64,000 nt of DNA. Origin: Cohnella lubricantis (GTDB taxonomy: Bacteria > Bacillota > Bacilli > Paenibacillales > Paenibacillaceae). The DNA is taken from assembly GCF_014212015.1 (NCBI RefSeq), contig NZ_JACJVN010000019.1, positions 62,001 to 126,000 on the forward strand, given 5' to 3'. Of this stretch, positions 16,974 through 26,365 are shown in pieces. The notes under the pieces were generated by a model that saw nothing but the letters and a program-made list of their open reading frames with translations, ran no database searches and was not told the DNA's origin. The number at the start of each line of letters is the position of its first letter. The stretch's first letter is position 1. A program made the position numbers and the translations under genes.

Positions 16974-19900
16974 GTGTCGTCACATCCATCGGAGACGTTC
17001 CACCCGCTGCTGGCGGAATGGTTCGCCGACAAGTTCGGCGAGCCGACCGACGTGCAGAAGCAGGCATGGCGAGAGATCTCGGCCGGCCGTCATACGCTGA
17101 TCGCGGCACCGACCGGCTCGGGCAAGACGCTGGCCGCTCTGCTGCCTTGCCTGGACGCGATAGCGGGCAGCGCCGATACGTCGCCGGGCGTGCGCGTGCT
17201 GTACGTGACGCCGCTCAAAGCGCTGAACAACGATATACACCACCATGCACTGGGCTATATCGAGGAGCTGGACGCCCGGGCGGCGGCGGAAGGCCGCCGC
17301 GAGTGGCGGGGCATACGCTCGGCCGTCCGGACGGGCGACACGCCGCAGAGCCAGCGGGCCGCGATGCAGCGCCGGCCTCCCGACGTGCTCGTCACGACGC
17401 CGGAGTCGCTGTTCCTGCTGCTCGCGTCCGACAAAGGGAGCGCCATGCTCCGTACCGTCCGGCAGGTGATCGTGGACGAGATCCACGATCTGGCGGCCGG
17501 CAAGCGCGGCGCGCATCTGTCGCTGTCGCTGGAGCGGCTGGCCGAGCTGTGCGCCCATCCGGTGCAGCGCATCGGCGTGTCGGCGACGCAGAAGCCGCTG
17601 GAGCGAGTGGCGCGTTATCTCGGCGGCTGGGAGCCGGCGGAATCCGCTCCCGCGGCGAACGCCTCCGCGGGGGCCGTGCATCCGCTCGGCTATCGTCCGC
17701 GGCCGGTCGCGATCGTCGAGAGCGACATGCGCAAGCAGCTCGCCGTCACCGTGACGATGCCCGACCAGAGCCGCCCGGTCCAGACGCGGGAAGGCGTCTG
17801 GCTGCCGCTGCTTGACCGCATCGTGCAGCTCATGGAAGGCGCGCGCTCCGTGCTCATCTTCGTGAACAGCCGCCGCCTGTGCGAGCGGCTGTGCCTGCGG
17901 CTGAACGATCACGTCGGCTGCGAGCTGGCCCGTTCGCATCACGGCAGCGTCTCGCGCGAACGCCGCCTCGAGGTCGAGCGCCTGCTCAAGGAAGGAAGCT
18001 TGCGCTGCATCGTGGCGACGTCGTCGCTGGAGCTCGGCATCGACGTGGGTCATGTCGATCTGGTCATCCAGATCGACTCGCCGCTCAGCGCGGCAGGCGG
18101 CATTCAGCGCATCGGCCGCGCGGGACACGCCGTCGGCAGCGCCAGCCGCGGCGTCATTCTGTCGCGGTCGAAGGGGCCGCTCCCCGAGATCGCGACGCTC
18201 AGCCGGCGCATCGCGGCCCGCGACATCGAAGAGATCCGCGTGCCGCGCGAGCCGATGGACGTGCTGTCGCAGCAGATCGTCGGCATGGTCGCAGCATCCG
18301 ATTGGCGGGTGGACCAGCTGCACCGGCTCATCGCGCGCAGCGACAACTATTATTCTTGCACCCGCGAACAGATAGAAGAGCTATTACAGGTGCTCGCCGG
18401 CCTCTACCCGTTCGTGCGGCCTCTGCTCGAATGGGACCGCAGCGCACACCTGCTGACGAAGCGCGCCAATACGGCGATGGCAGCGGTCACCGGGGCGGGC
18501 ACGATACCGCAGAGCGGGAATTACCCGGTTCATCACATCGACAGCCGCGTCCACTTGGGCGAGCTGGACGAGGAGTTCATTCAGGAGAGCCGAGTCGGCG
18601 ACGTCTTCCAGCTTGGCACGAGCTCTTGGATGATCCGCGAGATTAAGCAGGATCGCGTCTATGTATCGGAAGTCGGCAACCGGTTCAGCGAAGTGCCGTT
18701 CTGGCGCAACGAGGCCGGCGGCAGATCGTACGCGCTCGGCGTCCAAGTCGGCGAGTTCATGCGGGAGCTCGGCCGCAGGCTCCGGCTGGAGGCGACCGAA
18801 GGCGAGCTGGACCAAGCGACACTGGAGGAGACGCTGGCCTGGCTGGCGGCCGATCACGGCATGGACCGGGAGGCGGGCACTCAATTAGCGGGGCTCGCCC
18901 ATTCACAGCAGCGATTCTGCGGCCTGCCGACGGACAAGCGCATGCTGATCGAATCCTACCGGGACGTCATGAACCAGACGCACGTCGTCATTCACAACTA
19001 TTGCGGGAGAAGCGTGAATCGCGCTTGGCTGCTCGCCATTGAACGCCAGTTCGAAAAGCTGCTTCCCTACCGCCTCTATGGCAACGCCAAGGATAACGGC
19101 ATTGAGTTCGTGCTGCCGGAGTGGGACGCCTCCTGGCTGCAGGCGATCCAGCACGTGACGCCGGCCAATCTGGAGGAGCTGCTGACGGAGGCGGTCACCG
19201 GCTCGCCGCTGCTCGCGCTATCGTTCCGGCGCATCGCGGAGACGTCGCTGCTGCTATCGCGCAGCTTCACCCGTACGCCGCTCTGGCAGAAGCGGCTGCG
19301 CGGCGAAGAGCTTCTCCGTTCGGCTCTGCCGTACGCCGATCGATTCCCGTATTTGCGCGAGGCAATGAAGGAATGTCTGCACGATTATTTGGATTACGAG
19401 GGCCTGAAGCAAGCGCTGGAGGGCATCCAGTGCGGAGAGATTGAGCTAGCGACGCGGGAGACGCCTCATCCATCGCCGTTCGCCGCCCAGTTCATTGCCG
19501 ACTACGTCAACATGCGCGTCTACGAAGGCGAAGGCGTGGACGAATCGATTCAGCTCCAGCTGCTCAATGTGAGCAAAGAGCTGGCTGCCCAGCTGTTCGG
19601 CGAAGCGAATCTTCCCGGCATTGTCCACCCGGACATTGTCCAAGAAGAGGCTCGCAAGCTCGAAGAGCCCGAACGCGCGGCGGACAGCCCAGAGGACGTC
19701 TACCGGCTCCTCAAGCAGCGCGGAGATCTGTCGGCTGAGGAACTCGCCAAGCTTGCGGGCGGCCGAACGGAGACATTCGGCTGGCTGGAGGAGCTTCGCG
19801 AGAGTGGGCGAATCGTGCCGATCGATCCGGCTGGCGATGGAGCGTATCGGTGGATCTGCGCGGATGAGCGCGAGATCTATGAAGCTTTTCCCGAGGAAGG

Positions 19901-21455
19901 AGATTCGGTCTCGTTCATTATTGGCCGTCATGTGCGGCATGTGATCAGCTTCACCGAGGCGGAGCTGTGCGAGCGGTACCCGGCGCTGACGTACGCGCAG
20001 GCGCAGGGCGTCGTCGAGGACATGCTGGCCCAAGGACAGATCGAACGCGCGCCGCATGCGGCTCACGAGACGGAGCGGATCTGGACAAGCATCGAAGTGG
20101 CATCTCGGCTCGTGCGGCTGTCCATCCGTGAGACGCGCAAGCAGTCCCAGCCGGTAGAGCCGTCCCGCTGGTGCGGGCAGATCGCGCTGATGCAGCATGC
20201 CCTTCAAGGTACGCAGCAGCAGGGAACGGACGGCCTTCGGCGCGTTATCGGAATTATGCAAGGCCTGTTCGCGCCGTTGTCGCATTGGGAGACGATTCTG
20301 TTCCCTTCCCGGCTGAGCCGCTACCGCAAGGAAGATCTCGATCTGTTGTGCGCTTCCGGGGACGTCATCTGGCTGGGGAAGAAAGAGGAAGGAGACAAGG
20401 AAGGCAAAGCGGCTTTCTTCCTCGCGGAATCGAAGGAATTGTACGCCCCCTATGTGACGGGGCAGGCGAACAAGCCGACGCGGCATCCTCGCTTGCTGGA
20501 GAAGCTGCGGGCAGACGGCGCGAGCTTCCTGACGAAGCTGAGCCGGGAAGAGGGCAAGCTTCCTTCCGAGCTGCTGCCCGATCTGCTGGATCTGGTGTGG
20601 GAAGGGCACGTCTCGAACGACCAGTTCGCGCCGCTGCGGCTGTCTCAAGCCGGCAAATCTCGCAAGGCGGCGGATAAGACCGGCTCCGGCTTCGGCCGCT
20701 GGTATTGGACAGGAACGCTGGCGGAGGAGGAAGCGGAGAACGTCGATGGCCTGAGCGCGAGATTGGGGACGGGCAGGGACGAGAGCTCGAGCGCAAGGAG
20801 CAGCAGAGGAAGAGGCGCGGGATCAAGTGGTGGCGCAGAGGAGTCGGCGGTCCATTGGGCGCATCAACTTCTCCAGAGCTTCGGGCTCGTCAACAAGGAC
20901 TTGGTAGCGGCCGTGACGCCTTTCTCATGGGATACGTTCTACCCGGTGATGAAGCGTCTCGAGGATTGGGGAGCGGTCATTCGCGGCCATTACGTGCAAG
21001 GCGACGAATCGCTGCAGTTCACGACACGCGAGGTGGCCGACGCGGTGCGCCGCCCGATTGCCGTTCTAGATGCGGCTCCGGTCACGGTCCTGTCTGCTGC
21101 CGATCCGGCGAATCCCTACGGACTTCTGATCGATTGGCCGGAGTCCGCTCGCGGCGCTTCCTTCTCTCGCAAAGCGGGAAATTACTTGGTGATGAAGGGT
21201 GAGAACGGTGTGTTCTGGATTGAGAATTATGGGCGGAGGGTCTATTCGCTAGACAATTCGACCACTATCCCTTTGGATCAGAAGGCAGCTCTGCTGAAGG
21301 ATGCGCTGCTTACGCTGCTCCGCCGGCAAGGGTTGGTCAAGGTCGTGATCGATTCGTGGAACGGCGAGCCGATCTCCTCAAGCGAAGCCGGGAAGCTGCT
21401 GCAAGAGCTTGGCGCGGAGACGGATCGCAAGTCGCTGGTGTTCTGGGCGAATTGA
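16974..21455 (+). CDS. lhr: Lhr-type large superfamily 2 helicase
   Basis: About 1493 residues, close to the length of full Lhr proteins (about 1500). The helicase core has Q-motif sequence PTDVQKQAW, Walker A APTGSGKT (K near residue 51), the DEIH box in VIVDEIHDLAAGKRGAHLSL, motif III SAT, and motif VI QRIGRAGHAVG. An Lhr-core winged helix and beta-barrel follow, and the C-terminal 600 residues have the winged-helix arrays of the Lhr-CTD, linked in E. coli to uracil-DNA glycosylase activity. A Ser/Arg/Gly-rich linker (near residues 1270-1290) is not conserved. GTG 16974 is preferred because AAGGAG lies 9 nt upstream; the frame is open further back without a site. A DNA-repair role is inferred from the family. 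Confidence 0.9.
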   Translation: MSSHPSETFHPLLAEWFADKFGEPTDVQKQAWREISAGRHTLIAAPTGSGKTLAALLPCLDAIAGSADTSPGVRVLYVTPLKALNNDIHHHALGYIEELDARAAAEGRREWRGIRSAVRTGDTPQSQRAAMQRRPPDVLVTTPESLFLLLASDKGSAMLRTVRQVIVDEIHDLAAGKRGAHLSLSLERLAELCAHPVQRIGVSATQKPLERVARYLGGWEPAESAPAANASAGAVHPLGYRPRPVAIVESDMRKQLAVTVTMPDQSRPVQTREGVWLPLLDRIVQLMEGARSVLIFVNSRRLCERLCLRLNDHVGCELARSHHGSVSRERRLEVERLLKEGSLRCIVATSSLELGIDVGHVDLVIQIDSPLSAAGGIQRIGRAGHAVGSASRGVILSRSKGPLPEIATLSRRIAARDIEEIRVPREPMDVLSQQIVGMVAASDWRVDQLHRLIARSDNYYSCTREQIEELLQVLAGLYPFVRPLLEWDRSAHLLTKRANTAMAAVTGAGTIPQSGNYPVHHIDSRVHLGELDEEFIQESRVGDVFQLGTSSWMIREIKQDRVYVSEVGNRFSEVPFWRNEAGGRSYALGVQVGEFMRELGRRLRLEATEGELDQATLEETLAWLAADHGMDREAGTQLAGLAHSQQRFCGLPTDKRMLIESYRDVMNQTHVVIHNYCGRSVNRAWLLAIERQFEKLLPYRLYGNAKDNGIEFVLPEWDASWLQAIQHVTPANLEELLTEAVTGSPLLALSFRRIAETSLLLSRSFTRTPLWQKRLRGEELLRSALPYADRFPYLREAMKECLHDYLDYEGLKQALEGIQCGEIELATRETPHPSPFAAQFIADYVNMRVYEGEGVDESIQLQLLNVSKELAAQLFGEANLPGIVHPDIVQEEARKLEEPERAADSPEDVYRLLKQRGDLSAEELAKLAGGRTETFGWLEELRESGRIVPIDPAGDGAYRWICADEREIYEAFPEEGDSVSFIIGRHVRHVISFTEAELCERYPALTYAQAQGVVEDMLAQGQIERAPHAAHETERIWTSIEVASRLVRLSIRETRKQSQPVEPSRWCGQIALMQHALQGTQQQGTDGLRRVIGIMQGLFAPLSHWETILFPSRLSRYRKEDLDLLCASGDVIWLGKKEEGDKEGKAAFFLAESKELYAPYVTGQANKPTRHPRLLEKLRADGASFLTKLSREEGKLPSELLPDLLDLVWEGHVSNDQFAPLRLSQAGKSRKAADKTGSGFGRWYWTGTLAEEEAENVDGLSARLGTGRDESSSARSSRGRGAGSSGGAEESAVHWAHQLLQSFGLVNKDLVAAVTPFSWDTFYPVMKRLEDWGAVIRGHYVQGDESLQFTTREVADAVRRPIAVLDAAPVTVLSAADPANPYGLLIDWPESARGASFSRKAGNYLVMKGENGVFWIENYGRRVYSLDNSTTIPLDQKAALLKDALLTLLRRQGLVKVVIDSWNGEPISSSEAGKLLQELGAETDRKSLVFWAN

Positions 21456-21465
21456 AGTGAGAATA

Positions 21466-21565
21466 GATGCCGCATTTGCGCTCTGTCTGAACGAAAGGGA
21501 TAGTGGTATAACTCCCGCGCAGACGGGAGTTTCCGTTCGGTCTGATCGAAGGGGATAGCGGCATC
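21466..21565. repeat. intergenic repeat, AGGGGATAGTGGCA family, copy 2
   Basis: Outer inverted arms GATGCCGC (21466-21473) and GCGGCATC (21558-21565) enclose two direct half-units: CTGAACGAAAGGGATAGTGG and, 54 bp on, CTGATCGAAGGGGATAGCGG. Between them is a 7-bp hairpin, ACTCCCG (21511-21517) with CGGGAGT (21524-21530), which may help end the lhr transcript. Related half-units occur near 3.2, 40.15 and 42.76 kb. Confidence 0.7.
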
Positions 21566-21587
21566 GATGTGCGGGGGAGAGGGAGTT

Positions 21588-22121
21588 ATGAGCAAAGTTG
21601 AATATCGGCGGCTAACAATTGAAGAGGCGGGCCGTCTTCGGGAGATCGACCGGTCGGAGACGATCGATCTGATCTATGTGATGCAGGACGGCGTCGTGAA
21701 GGAGAAGCCGGTCTCGAATGAATGCCCGACTTGGAACGATGCTCAGCTGCTAGAAATTCAAGACCGCTTCCGCTATGAGCTGGAGAACGGCGGGATGGCG
21801 ATCGGCGCGTTCGATGGCGATCCGCTGGTTGGATTCGGCGTGTTGGCCCATCAGTTCAGAGGTGAGGATGCCGACCGGCTGCAGGTTGATCTGATGTATG
21901 TATCCCGTTCGCACCGAAGACAAGGGATCGGCAGCCGCATTATCGAACAACTGAGCGAGGAAGCGCGCAGACGCGGGGCCAGCTATCTCTACATCTCATC
22001 CACGGAGACGAGATCTGCGGTCTCGTTCTATCGCAGTGTCGGCAGCCGATTGGCAGACGAAGTGGACGAGGAGCTGTTCCGCAAGGAGCCGCTCGACATC
22101 CACATGCTCAAGAAGCTATAA
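21588..22121 (+). CDS. GNAT-family N-acetyltransferase
   Basis: A 177-residue acetyltransferase of the GNAT fold. The acetyl-CoA-binding motif A is VDLMYVSRSHRRQGIGSRI (about 103-121), with the R-x-x-G-x-G loop. The next helix is EEARRRGASYLYISSTE, and AVSFYRSVGSRL is the usual motif B. The substrate cannot be told; small-molecule or protein N-termini are both possible. ATG 21588 follows GAGGGAG; an in-frame ATG upstream lies inside the repeat element. It converges with the DUF3888-like gene downstream. Confidence 0.85.
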   Translation: MSKVEYRRLTIEEAGRLREIDRSETIDLIYVMQDGVVKEKPVSNECPTWNDAQLLEIQDRFRYELENGGMAIGAFDGDPLVGFGVLAHQFRGEDADRLQVDLMYVSRSHRRQGIGSRIIEQLSEEARRRGASYLYISSTETRSAVSFYRSVGSRLADEVDEELFRKEPLDIHMLKKL

Positions 22122-22151
22122 GGCGGGAGGAGCGCGGCAACTTCGCTACTC

Positions 22152-22541
22152 CTATCTCAGCAATCGATGTTTGACCATACCGTAGCTGCCGGACTCGTTG
22201 TTTAACGTGAGCAGCACTCTCTGGCCGTTACTCATGGTCACCTCAACGTCGATCTCGTATACTCGCGCGCCGCCAATCGCATCTACAGGACGGTGCGGCT
22301 TCAATCCGGTCACGTAGGAATCGATGCGGGCGATTCTCTCGTGATTGAACTGCGGAATCGTGACGCGGAAGATGGTTTGAAGGGATTTGTAAATATCCTC
22401 ATGGAGCAGTTGGAGCAACGCTTCCTCCATCAGCGCTTCCTTATGGGTATCCGCTTGGGAGGCCGATGCCGTTGCTTGCTGCGAGAATAGCGGTATAGCC
22501 AGACACGTTATCGCGGCGAACCATAACCATTTTTGCCACAT
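22152..22541 (-). CDS. secreted DUF3888-like protein
   Basis: A 129-residue protein with a signal peptide (MWQKWLWFAAITCLAIPLFSQ, cut probably after ATASA). The mature part fits the DUF3888 pattern of Bacilli: an N-terminal ALMEEALLQLLHEDIYKSLQ helix, a beta-strand with the YEIDVEVTMSNGQRVLLTLNN repeat, and a basic end. The function of this family is unknown. The reverse ATG at 22541 has GAGGTGA upstream; a longer frame exists but without a signal or ribosome site. It converges with the GNAT gene and diverges from the zinc-ribbon gene. Confidence 0.7.
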   Translation of the reverse strand: MWQKWLWFAAITCLAIPLFSQQATASASQADTHKEALMEEALLQLLHEDIYKSLQTIFRVTIPQFNHERIARIDSYVTGLKPHRPVDAIGGARVYEIDVEVTMSNGQRVLLTLNNESGSYGMVKHRLLR

Positions 22542-22645
22542 TGGCGTCACCTCGGGTCTAACTTCTGCCGCTGAATGGCGTTCTATACATATAGCGGCAG
22601 CGAGTGCTAGCATCAGGTGAATCGTGACGAGGAGGATGGAGTCCC

Positions 22646-23044
22646 ATGGAATGTCCATACTGCCAGAGTGAGATCGAGATCTTGAAGGGCAAATGCCCGG
22701 TGTGCAAGCAAAGGCTCTATGAGGTGACGGATGAGGACTTCGGAGTGATCAGGGAAGGAGCAGAGGGGGCGGACGAAGCGGCCGGCGATATCGAGGACAT
22801 GAGCATCGAAGAGGCGATTCAAAGCCGCTACCGTTGTGCGAAGTGCCTTGGCGAGGATTGCTCTATTAAGGAAGTCGCGATGACCGGCACCGGGCTGAGC
22901 AAGATGTTTGACATCCAGCACAATCATTATCTGTTCGTCTCCTGCGAGCAGTGCGGTTACGTCGAAGTTTATGATCCCGATGTATTGCGGGGCCACAAGG
23001 CAGGGTCGCTGGGGACGATTCTCGACGCCCTGTTCGGCAGGTGA
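22646..23044 (+). CDS. zinc-ribbon protein (DUF2082-like nucleic-acid-binding type)
   Basis: A 132-residue protein with two metal sites. The N-terminal one is CPYCQSEIEILKGKCPVCKQ (residues 3-22). The second uses CAKCLGEDC and CEQCGY near residues 73-110. The C-terminal phrase GTGLSKMFDIQHNHYLFVSCEQCG is characteristic of a small zinc-ribbon family annotated as nucleic-acid-binding. An acidic linker (about 28-60) joins the two parts. GAGGAGG-like purines precede ATG 22646. The gene may share a transcription unit with nothing else; cysK follows with its own promoter. Confidence 0.72.
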   Translation: MECPYCQSEIEILKGKCPVCKQRLYEVTDEDFGVIREGAEGADEAAGDIEDMSIEEAIQSRYRCAKCLGEDCSIKEVAMTGTGLSKMFDIQHNHYLFVSCEQCGYVEVYDPDVLRGHKAGSLGTILDALFGR

Positions 23045-23066
23045 CCGCCCTGTACCTCATTTGTTT

Positions 23067-23095
23067 TTGACCGGCTGCAATGTTAGAGTTAAAAA
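23067..23095 (+). promoter_or_regulatory. predicted cysK promoter
   Basis: TTGACC (23067-23072) and TAAAAA (23090-23095) lie 17 bp apart, 55 nt before the cysK ATG. No T-box or CymR-type site was recognised in the leader. Confidence 0.5.
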
Positions 23096-23149
23096 AGACC
23101 AACTGAATTAGTGGGATAAACAATCAACCAATGGAGGAAGTACCGCAGC

Positions 23150-24082
23150 ATGACGAGAATCGCGACGAATTTGACAGAACTGATTGGCAACACACCACTG
23201 CTCGAGCTAGCCAACTTCAATCGCAGACACGGCTTGGAGGCGAGAATCGTCGCCAAGCTTGAATATTTCAACCCCGCAGGCAGCGTCAAGGACCGCATCG
23301 GCTTAGCGATGATCCGGGATGCCGAGGCGAAGGGCCTCATCAACAAGGATTCGGTGCTGATTGAGCCGACGAGCGGCAACACGGGCATCGGTCTCGCATT
23401 CGCGGCTGCCGCGCTTGGCTATAAGCTGATCATCACGCTGCCGGAGAGCTTCAGCATTGAGCGGAGGAAGCTGCTTCAGATGCTTGGAGCGGAGCTTGTC
23501 CTGACGCCGGCTGTAGAGGGAATGGGAGGGGCGATCCGCAAAGCGCAGGAGCTGGCTGAGGAGACGCCGAACGCGTTCATCCCGCAGCAATTCAGCAATC
23601 CCGCGAATCCGGCCATCCACCGCAAGACGACGGCGGAAGAGATCTGGCGGGATACGGACGGCGAAGTGGATATCTTCGTCGGCGGCGTCGGCACCGGCGG
23701 CACGATCTCCGGCGTCGGCGAGACGCTGAAGCAGCATAAGAACGCCGTGCGCATCGTCGCGGTGGAGCCGGCGGAGTCGCCGGTTCTGACCGGCGGCGAG
23801 AAGGGCCCGCACAAGATTCAAGGAATCGGAGCGGGCTTCGTGCCGGACAACTTCCACCGCGAGGCAGTCGACGAGGTTGTGACGGTGAAGTCCGAGCTCG
23901 CGTTCGAGACGGCCCGCGAGCTGGCGCGCAGCGAAGGCCTGCTGGTCGGCATCTCCTCCGGCGCCGCAGCTGCCGGCGCTCTTGAAGTAGCCAAGCGCCC
24001 CGAGAACAAGGGCAAGACGATCGTCGTTCTGCTGCCGGACACGGGCGAGCGCTACTTGTCCACCGAGCTGTTTAACTTCTAA
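23150..24082 (+). CDS. cysK: cysteine synthase A (O-acetylserine sulfhydrylase)
   Basis: A 310-residue PLP enzyme that makes cysteine from O-acetylserine and sulfide. PLP binds K47 in [11 protein letters not shown]. The substrate loop is [11 protein letters not shown] (about 68-78), and the phosphate-binding glycines are [12 protein letters not shown] (about 177-188). [10 protein letters not shown] near the end is conserved in CysK. A good ribosome site (GGAGG) precedes ATG 23150. A terminator-like hairpin follows at 24100-24131, so it is likely monocistronic. A CysM-type substrate loop is not seen. Confidence 0.96.
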   Translation: MTRIATNLTELIGNTPLLELANFNRRHGLEARIVAKLEYFNPAGSVKDRIGLAMIRDAEAKGLINKDSVLIEPTSGNTGIGLAFAAAALGYKLIITLPESFSIERRKLLQMLGAELVLTPAVEGMGGAIRKAQELAEETPNAFIPQQFSNPANPAIHRKTTAEEIWRDTDGEVDIFVGGVGTGGTISGVGETLKQHKNAVRIVAVEPAESPVLTGGEKGPHKIQGIGAGFVPDNFHREAVDEVVTVKSELAFETARELARSEGLLVGISSGAAAAGALEVAKRPENKGKTIVVLLPDTGERYLSTELFNF

Positions 24083-24099
24083 GCAAGCAATATTCAGAG

Positions 24100-24131
24100 A
24101 TAAGGCAGCCGTGCTAGCGCGGCTGCCTTAT
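24100..24131. terminator. hairpin after cysK
   Basis: ATAAGGCAGCCG and CGGCTGCCTTAT form a 12-bp perfect stem around TGCTAGCG. It lies 18 nt after the cysK stop. There is no T tract on either strand, so it may act as a transcript-end stem. Confidence 0.6.
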
Positions 24132-24181
24132 GTAATCGGGGAGCGGAATGGCGATTATCGAATATGGGAGGTGTCGGCAAT

Positions 24182-24346
24182 ATGGCGATAATTCTAATCA
24201 TCTTAACCGTCGTGTTCTTCTTCACGTTTCTGAGCATCGATGCTCGGCTGAAGAAGCAGAATGAGAACACGGAGCGGGTCATTGAACGGTTAGATCTGAT
24301 TTATAACGAGATGAAGAAGCAGGACGATCGGAATATCGAGCATTAG
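24182..24346 (+). CDS. small membrane protein, function unknown
   Basis: A 54-residue protein. It starts MAIILIILTVVFFFTFLSID, one membrane helix, followed by a charged, coiled-coil-like tail (RLKKQNENTERVIERLDLIYNEMKKQDD). GGAGGTG at 24167-24173 sits 8 nt before ATG 24182, a strong case for translation. It may be a single-span inner-membrane peptide of the kind common in Bacilli. No motif allows a function to be named. Confidence 0.65.
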   Translation: MAIILIILTVVFFFTFLSIDARLKKQNENTERVIERLDLIYNEMKKQDDRNIEH

Positions 24347-24372
24347 CTGTGCTGCGAGCAGCTAATCGATAA

Positions 24373-24684
24373 CTAGCTATTCGCCCATTGATCTCCAAGC
24401 GGAGCGGGAAGCCCATCTATGCTCTTGACGTTCTTCTCCCGCCAGTACTGCCGCAATCCTGCTTCGCCCTTCTGGATCGACCACCGCTGAAGCGTATCCC
24501 GTTCTTTGTGTGCGCTCGTCTCGTTGCCGCTGCCGGTCAGATCCAAATACGCCACCCGGTTCGTGGACAAGATCCGCAGCGAGTCATGCCCCTTCGGCGA
24601 GAGGTTCACGTGCCCTTCCCCGGACAAAGGCGCCGATCCTATTAATTCCTTCCGATGGCGCTTGCCTGTATCGAAGAAGTGCAA
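24373..24684 (-). pseudogene. pyridoxamine-phosphate-oxidase-fold protein, internally deleted remnant
   Basis: Two separate parts of a PNPOx-like flavin-binding family are recognisable. The N-terminal part is SAPLSGEGHVNLSPKGHDSL and LSTNRVAYLDLTGSGNETSAH. The C-terminal part is ERDTLQRWSIQKGEAGLRQY and WREKNVKSIDGLPA. In intact relatives (about 190 residues) roughly 80 residues of beta-barrel lie between them. Here they join directly (GNETSAH then KERDT), an in-frame internal deletion. The first residues (MHFFDTGKRHRKELIG) also fail to match the family start. It is most likely a relic without flavin binding. Confidence 0.65.
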
Positions 24685-24756
24685 CTTCTGGCGTCAAATG
24701 GCGTCTATTCATGCATGACTGATCCCATCATGACACGAATAGGAGATTTGCCGACG

Positions 24757-26349
24757 ATGCGAATGCGCAAGCTTACGGCAGCATGCTGCCTGTTGGTTCT
24801 ATTATCGCCTCTAACTCCATTGGAAGGCCGCTCGGAAGCGGCGGATTCGGACAGCAGCCTCTCACTGGTGCTGGACGGGCTGCCCTTGAAGTCGGATACC
24901 GCCCCCTATATGAAGCCGAAGGTGAACGTGACGATGGTGCCGGCTCGCGTCATAAGCGAGAATCTCGGCGCTACGGTCGGTTGGGTGCAGTCGAACCGAA
25001 CCGCGACGGTAACCGGAAGCGGCATGACGATTCAGATGACTGCCGGCAAGCAGGAGGCGGTCGTGAACGGCGCAACCGTCAAGCTGGACGCTTCGGTCGA
25101 GGTGAAGAACGGCCGGGTCATGGTCCCGCTCCGGTTCATCAGCGAGAAGCTGGGACTTCTGGTCGGCTGGAATCAAGCGACGCAGACGGTATCGCTCACG
25201 AGCCGTGGAAGCGGCAATGGCTCGGCGCAAGCTCCCGGCGCGATAAGCGAACGAACGGTCGTTCGCGGCGCATGGCTCTCCAGTATCTACAATCTGGATT
25301 GGCCCTCCGATGATTCCTACAACAACGCATCGCAGCAGCAAGAAGAATACCGGAAGCAACTGGATGACCTGCAGGCGATGGGCATCAATACGGTCTATGT
25401 GCAGGTTCGCCCTTCGGGCGATGCGCTGTACCCGTCGAGCCTTGTTCCATGGTCCAAGTTCCTCACGGGAACGCAGGGCAAGGATCCCGGCTATGATCCG
25501 CTCGCGTTCATGATCGAGGAGACGCATAGCCGAGGCATGAAGTTTGAGGCGTGGTTCAATCCGTTCCGGGCGAACAACGGCACTTCGGCGGCCGGACTGG
25601 CGGCCAATCATGTCGCCATCCAGCATCCCGATTGGGTCGTCGCCGCTTCGGGGACGACGTACATTAATCCCGGCATCCCCGATGCCCGGCAGCATATCAT
25701 CGATGCTATCATGGAAGTCGTCAACAAGTACGACGTCGACGGCATTCATCTGGACGATTACTTCTATCCGTCGAATGCGTCCTTCGACGATGACGCCGCT
25801 TATAAGCAGTACAATACCGCCGGCTTCGCCTCGAAGGCGGATTGGCGGCGCGATAATATTAATCAGTTCATCCGGAAGCTGGGCGAATCGATTCATGCGG
25901 CGAAGCCGCAGCTTGCGTTCGGCGTCAGCCCGTTCGGTGTCTGGCGGAACAGCTCCGCCGATCCGGAAGGGTCGAATACGAGGGCGAGCATCACCGACTA
26001 CGACAGCATGTACGCGGATGTTCGGAAGTGGATTCAGGAAGAGTGGATCGATTATGTCGTGCCGCAGGTCTACTGGAGCCTCTCTACATCGGCAGCCCGC
26101 TACGACATCGTCACCGACTGGTGGGCGGATGCGGTGGAGGGGACGGATGTCAAACTGTACATCGGCCATTCCCCATACAAGCTGGGAACGTCGGAAGCCG
26201 GCTGGCAATCTGCACAAGAAATCATCCATCAACTGCAATATAATAGCAAGATAGAGCAAGTGGAGGGAGACGTCTTCTTCAGCGCGAAGGATCTGCTCAA
26301 GAATCCGCTCGGACTGGTCCCTCTGCTGAGCAGTTATTACGGATCGTAA
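24757..26349 (+). CDS. secreted family-10-type glycosyl-hydrolase-like protein (DUF187) with copper-amine-oxidase-like N-domain
   Basis: About 530 residues. ATG 24757 (AGGAG 11 nt upstream) opens a signal peptide, MRKLTAACCLLVLLSPL. Residues of about 35-140 form a copper amine oxidase N-like domain with the repeated pattern VPARVISENLGATVGW and VPLRFISEKLGLLVGW, common in Paenibacillus envelope proteins. The rest is the DUF187/GHL10 TIM-barrel: RGAWLSSIYNLDWP, INTVYVQVRPSGDALYPS, GMKFEAWFNPFR, VDGIHLDDYFYP and DYVVPQVYWSL. A role in cell-wall or polysaccharide degradation is inferred, as for YngK-like proteins; the substrate is unproven. Confidence 0.85.
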   Translation: MRMRKLTAACCLLVLLSPLTPLEGRSEAADSDSSLSLVLDGLPLKSDTAPYMKPKVNVTMVPARVISENLGATVGWVQSNRTATVTGSGMTIQMTAGKQEAVVNGATVKLDASVEVKNGRVMVPLRFISEKLGLLVGWNQATQTVSLTSRGSGNGSAQAPGAISERTVVRGAWLSSIYNLDWPSDDSYNNASQQQEEYRKQLDDLQAMGINTVYVQVRPSGDALYPSSLVPWSKFLTGTQGKDPGYDPLAFMIEETHSRGMKFEAWFNPFRANNGTSAAGLAANHVAIQHPDWVVAASGTTYINPGIPDARQHIIDAIMEVVNKYDVDGIHLDDYFYPSNASFDDDAAYKQYNTAGFASKADWRRDNINQFIRKLGESIHAAKPQLAFGVSPFGVWRNSSADPEGSNTRASITDYDSMYADVRKWIQEEWIDYVVPQVYWSLSTSAARYDIVTDWWADAVEGTDVKLYIGHSPYKLGTSEAGWQSAQEIIHQLQYNSKIEQVEGDVFFSAKDLLKNPLGLVPLLSSYYGS

Positions 26350-26365
26350 GAGAGGAGCTGCCGTT

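Noticed and set aside
23041-23149. T-box or S-box leader upstream of cysK
   Set aside because: The leader is too short (about 55 nt after the promoter) and has no specifier or T-box sequence.
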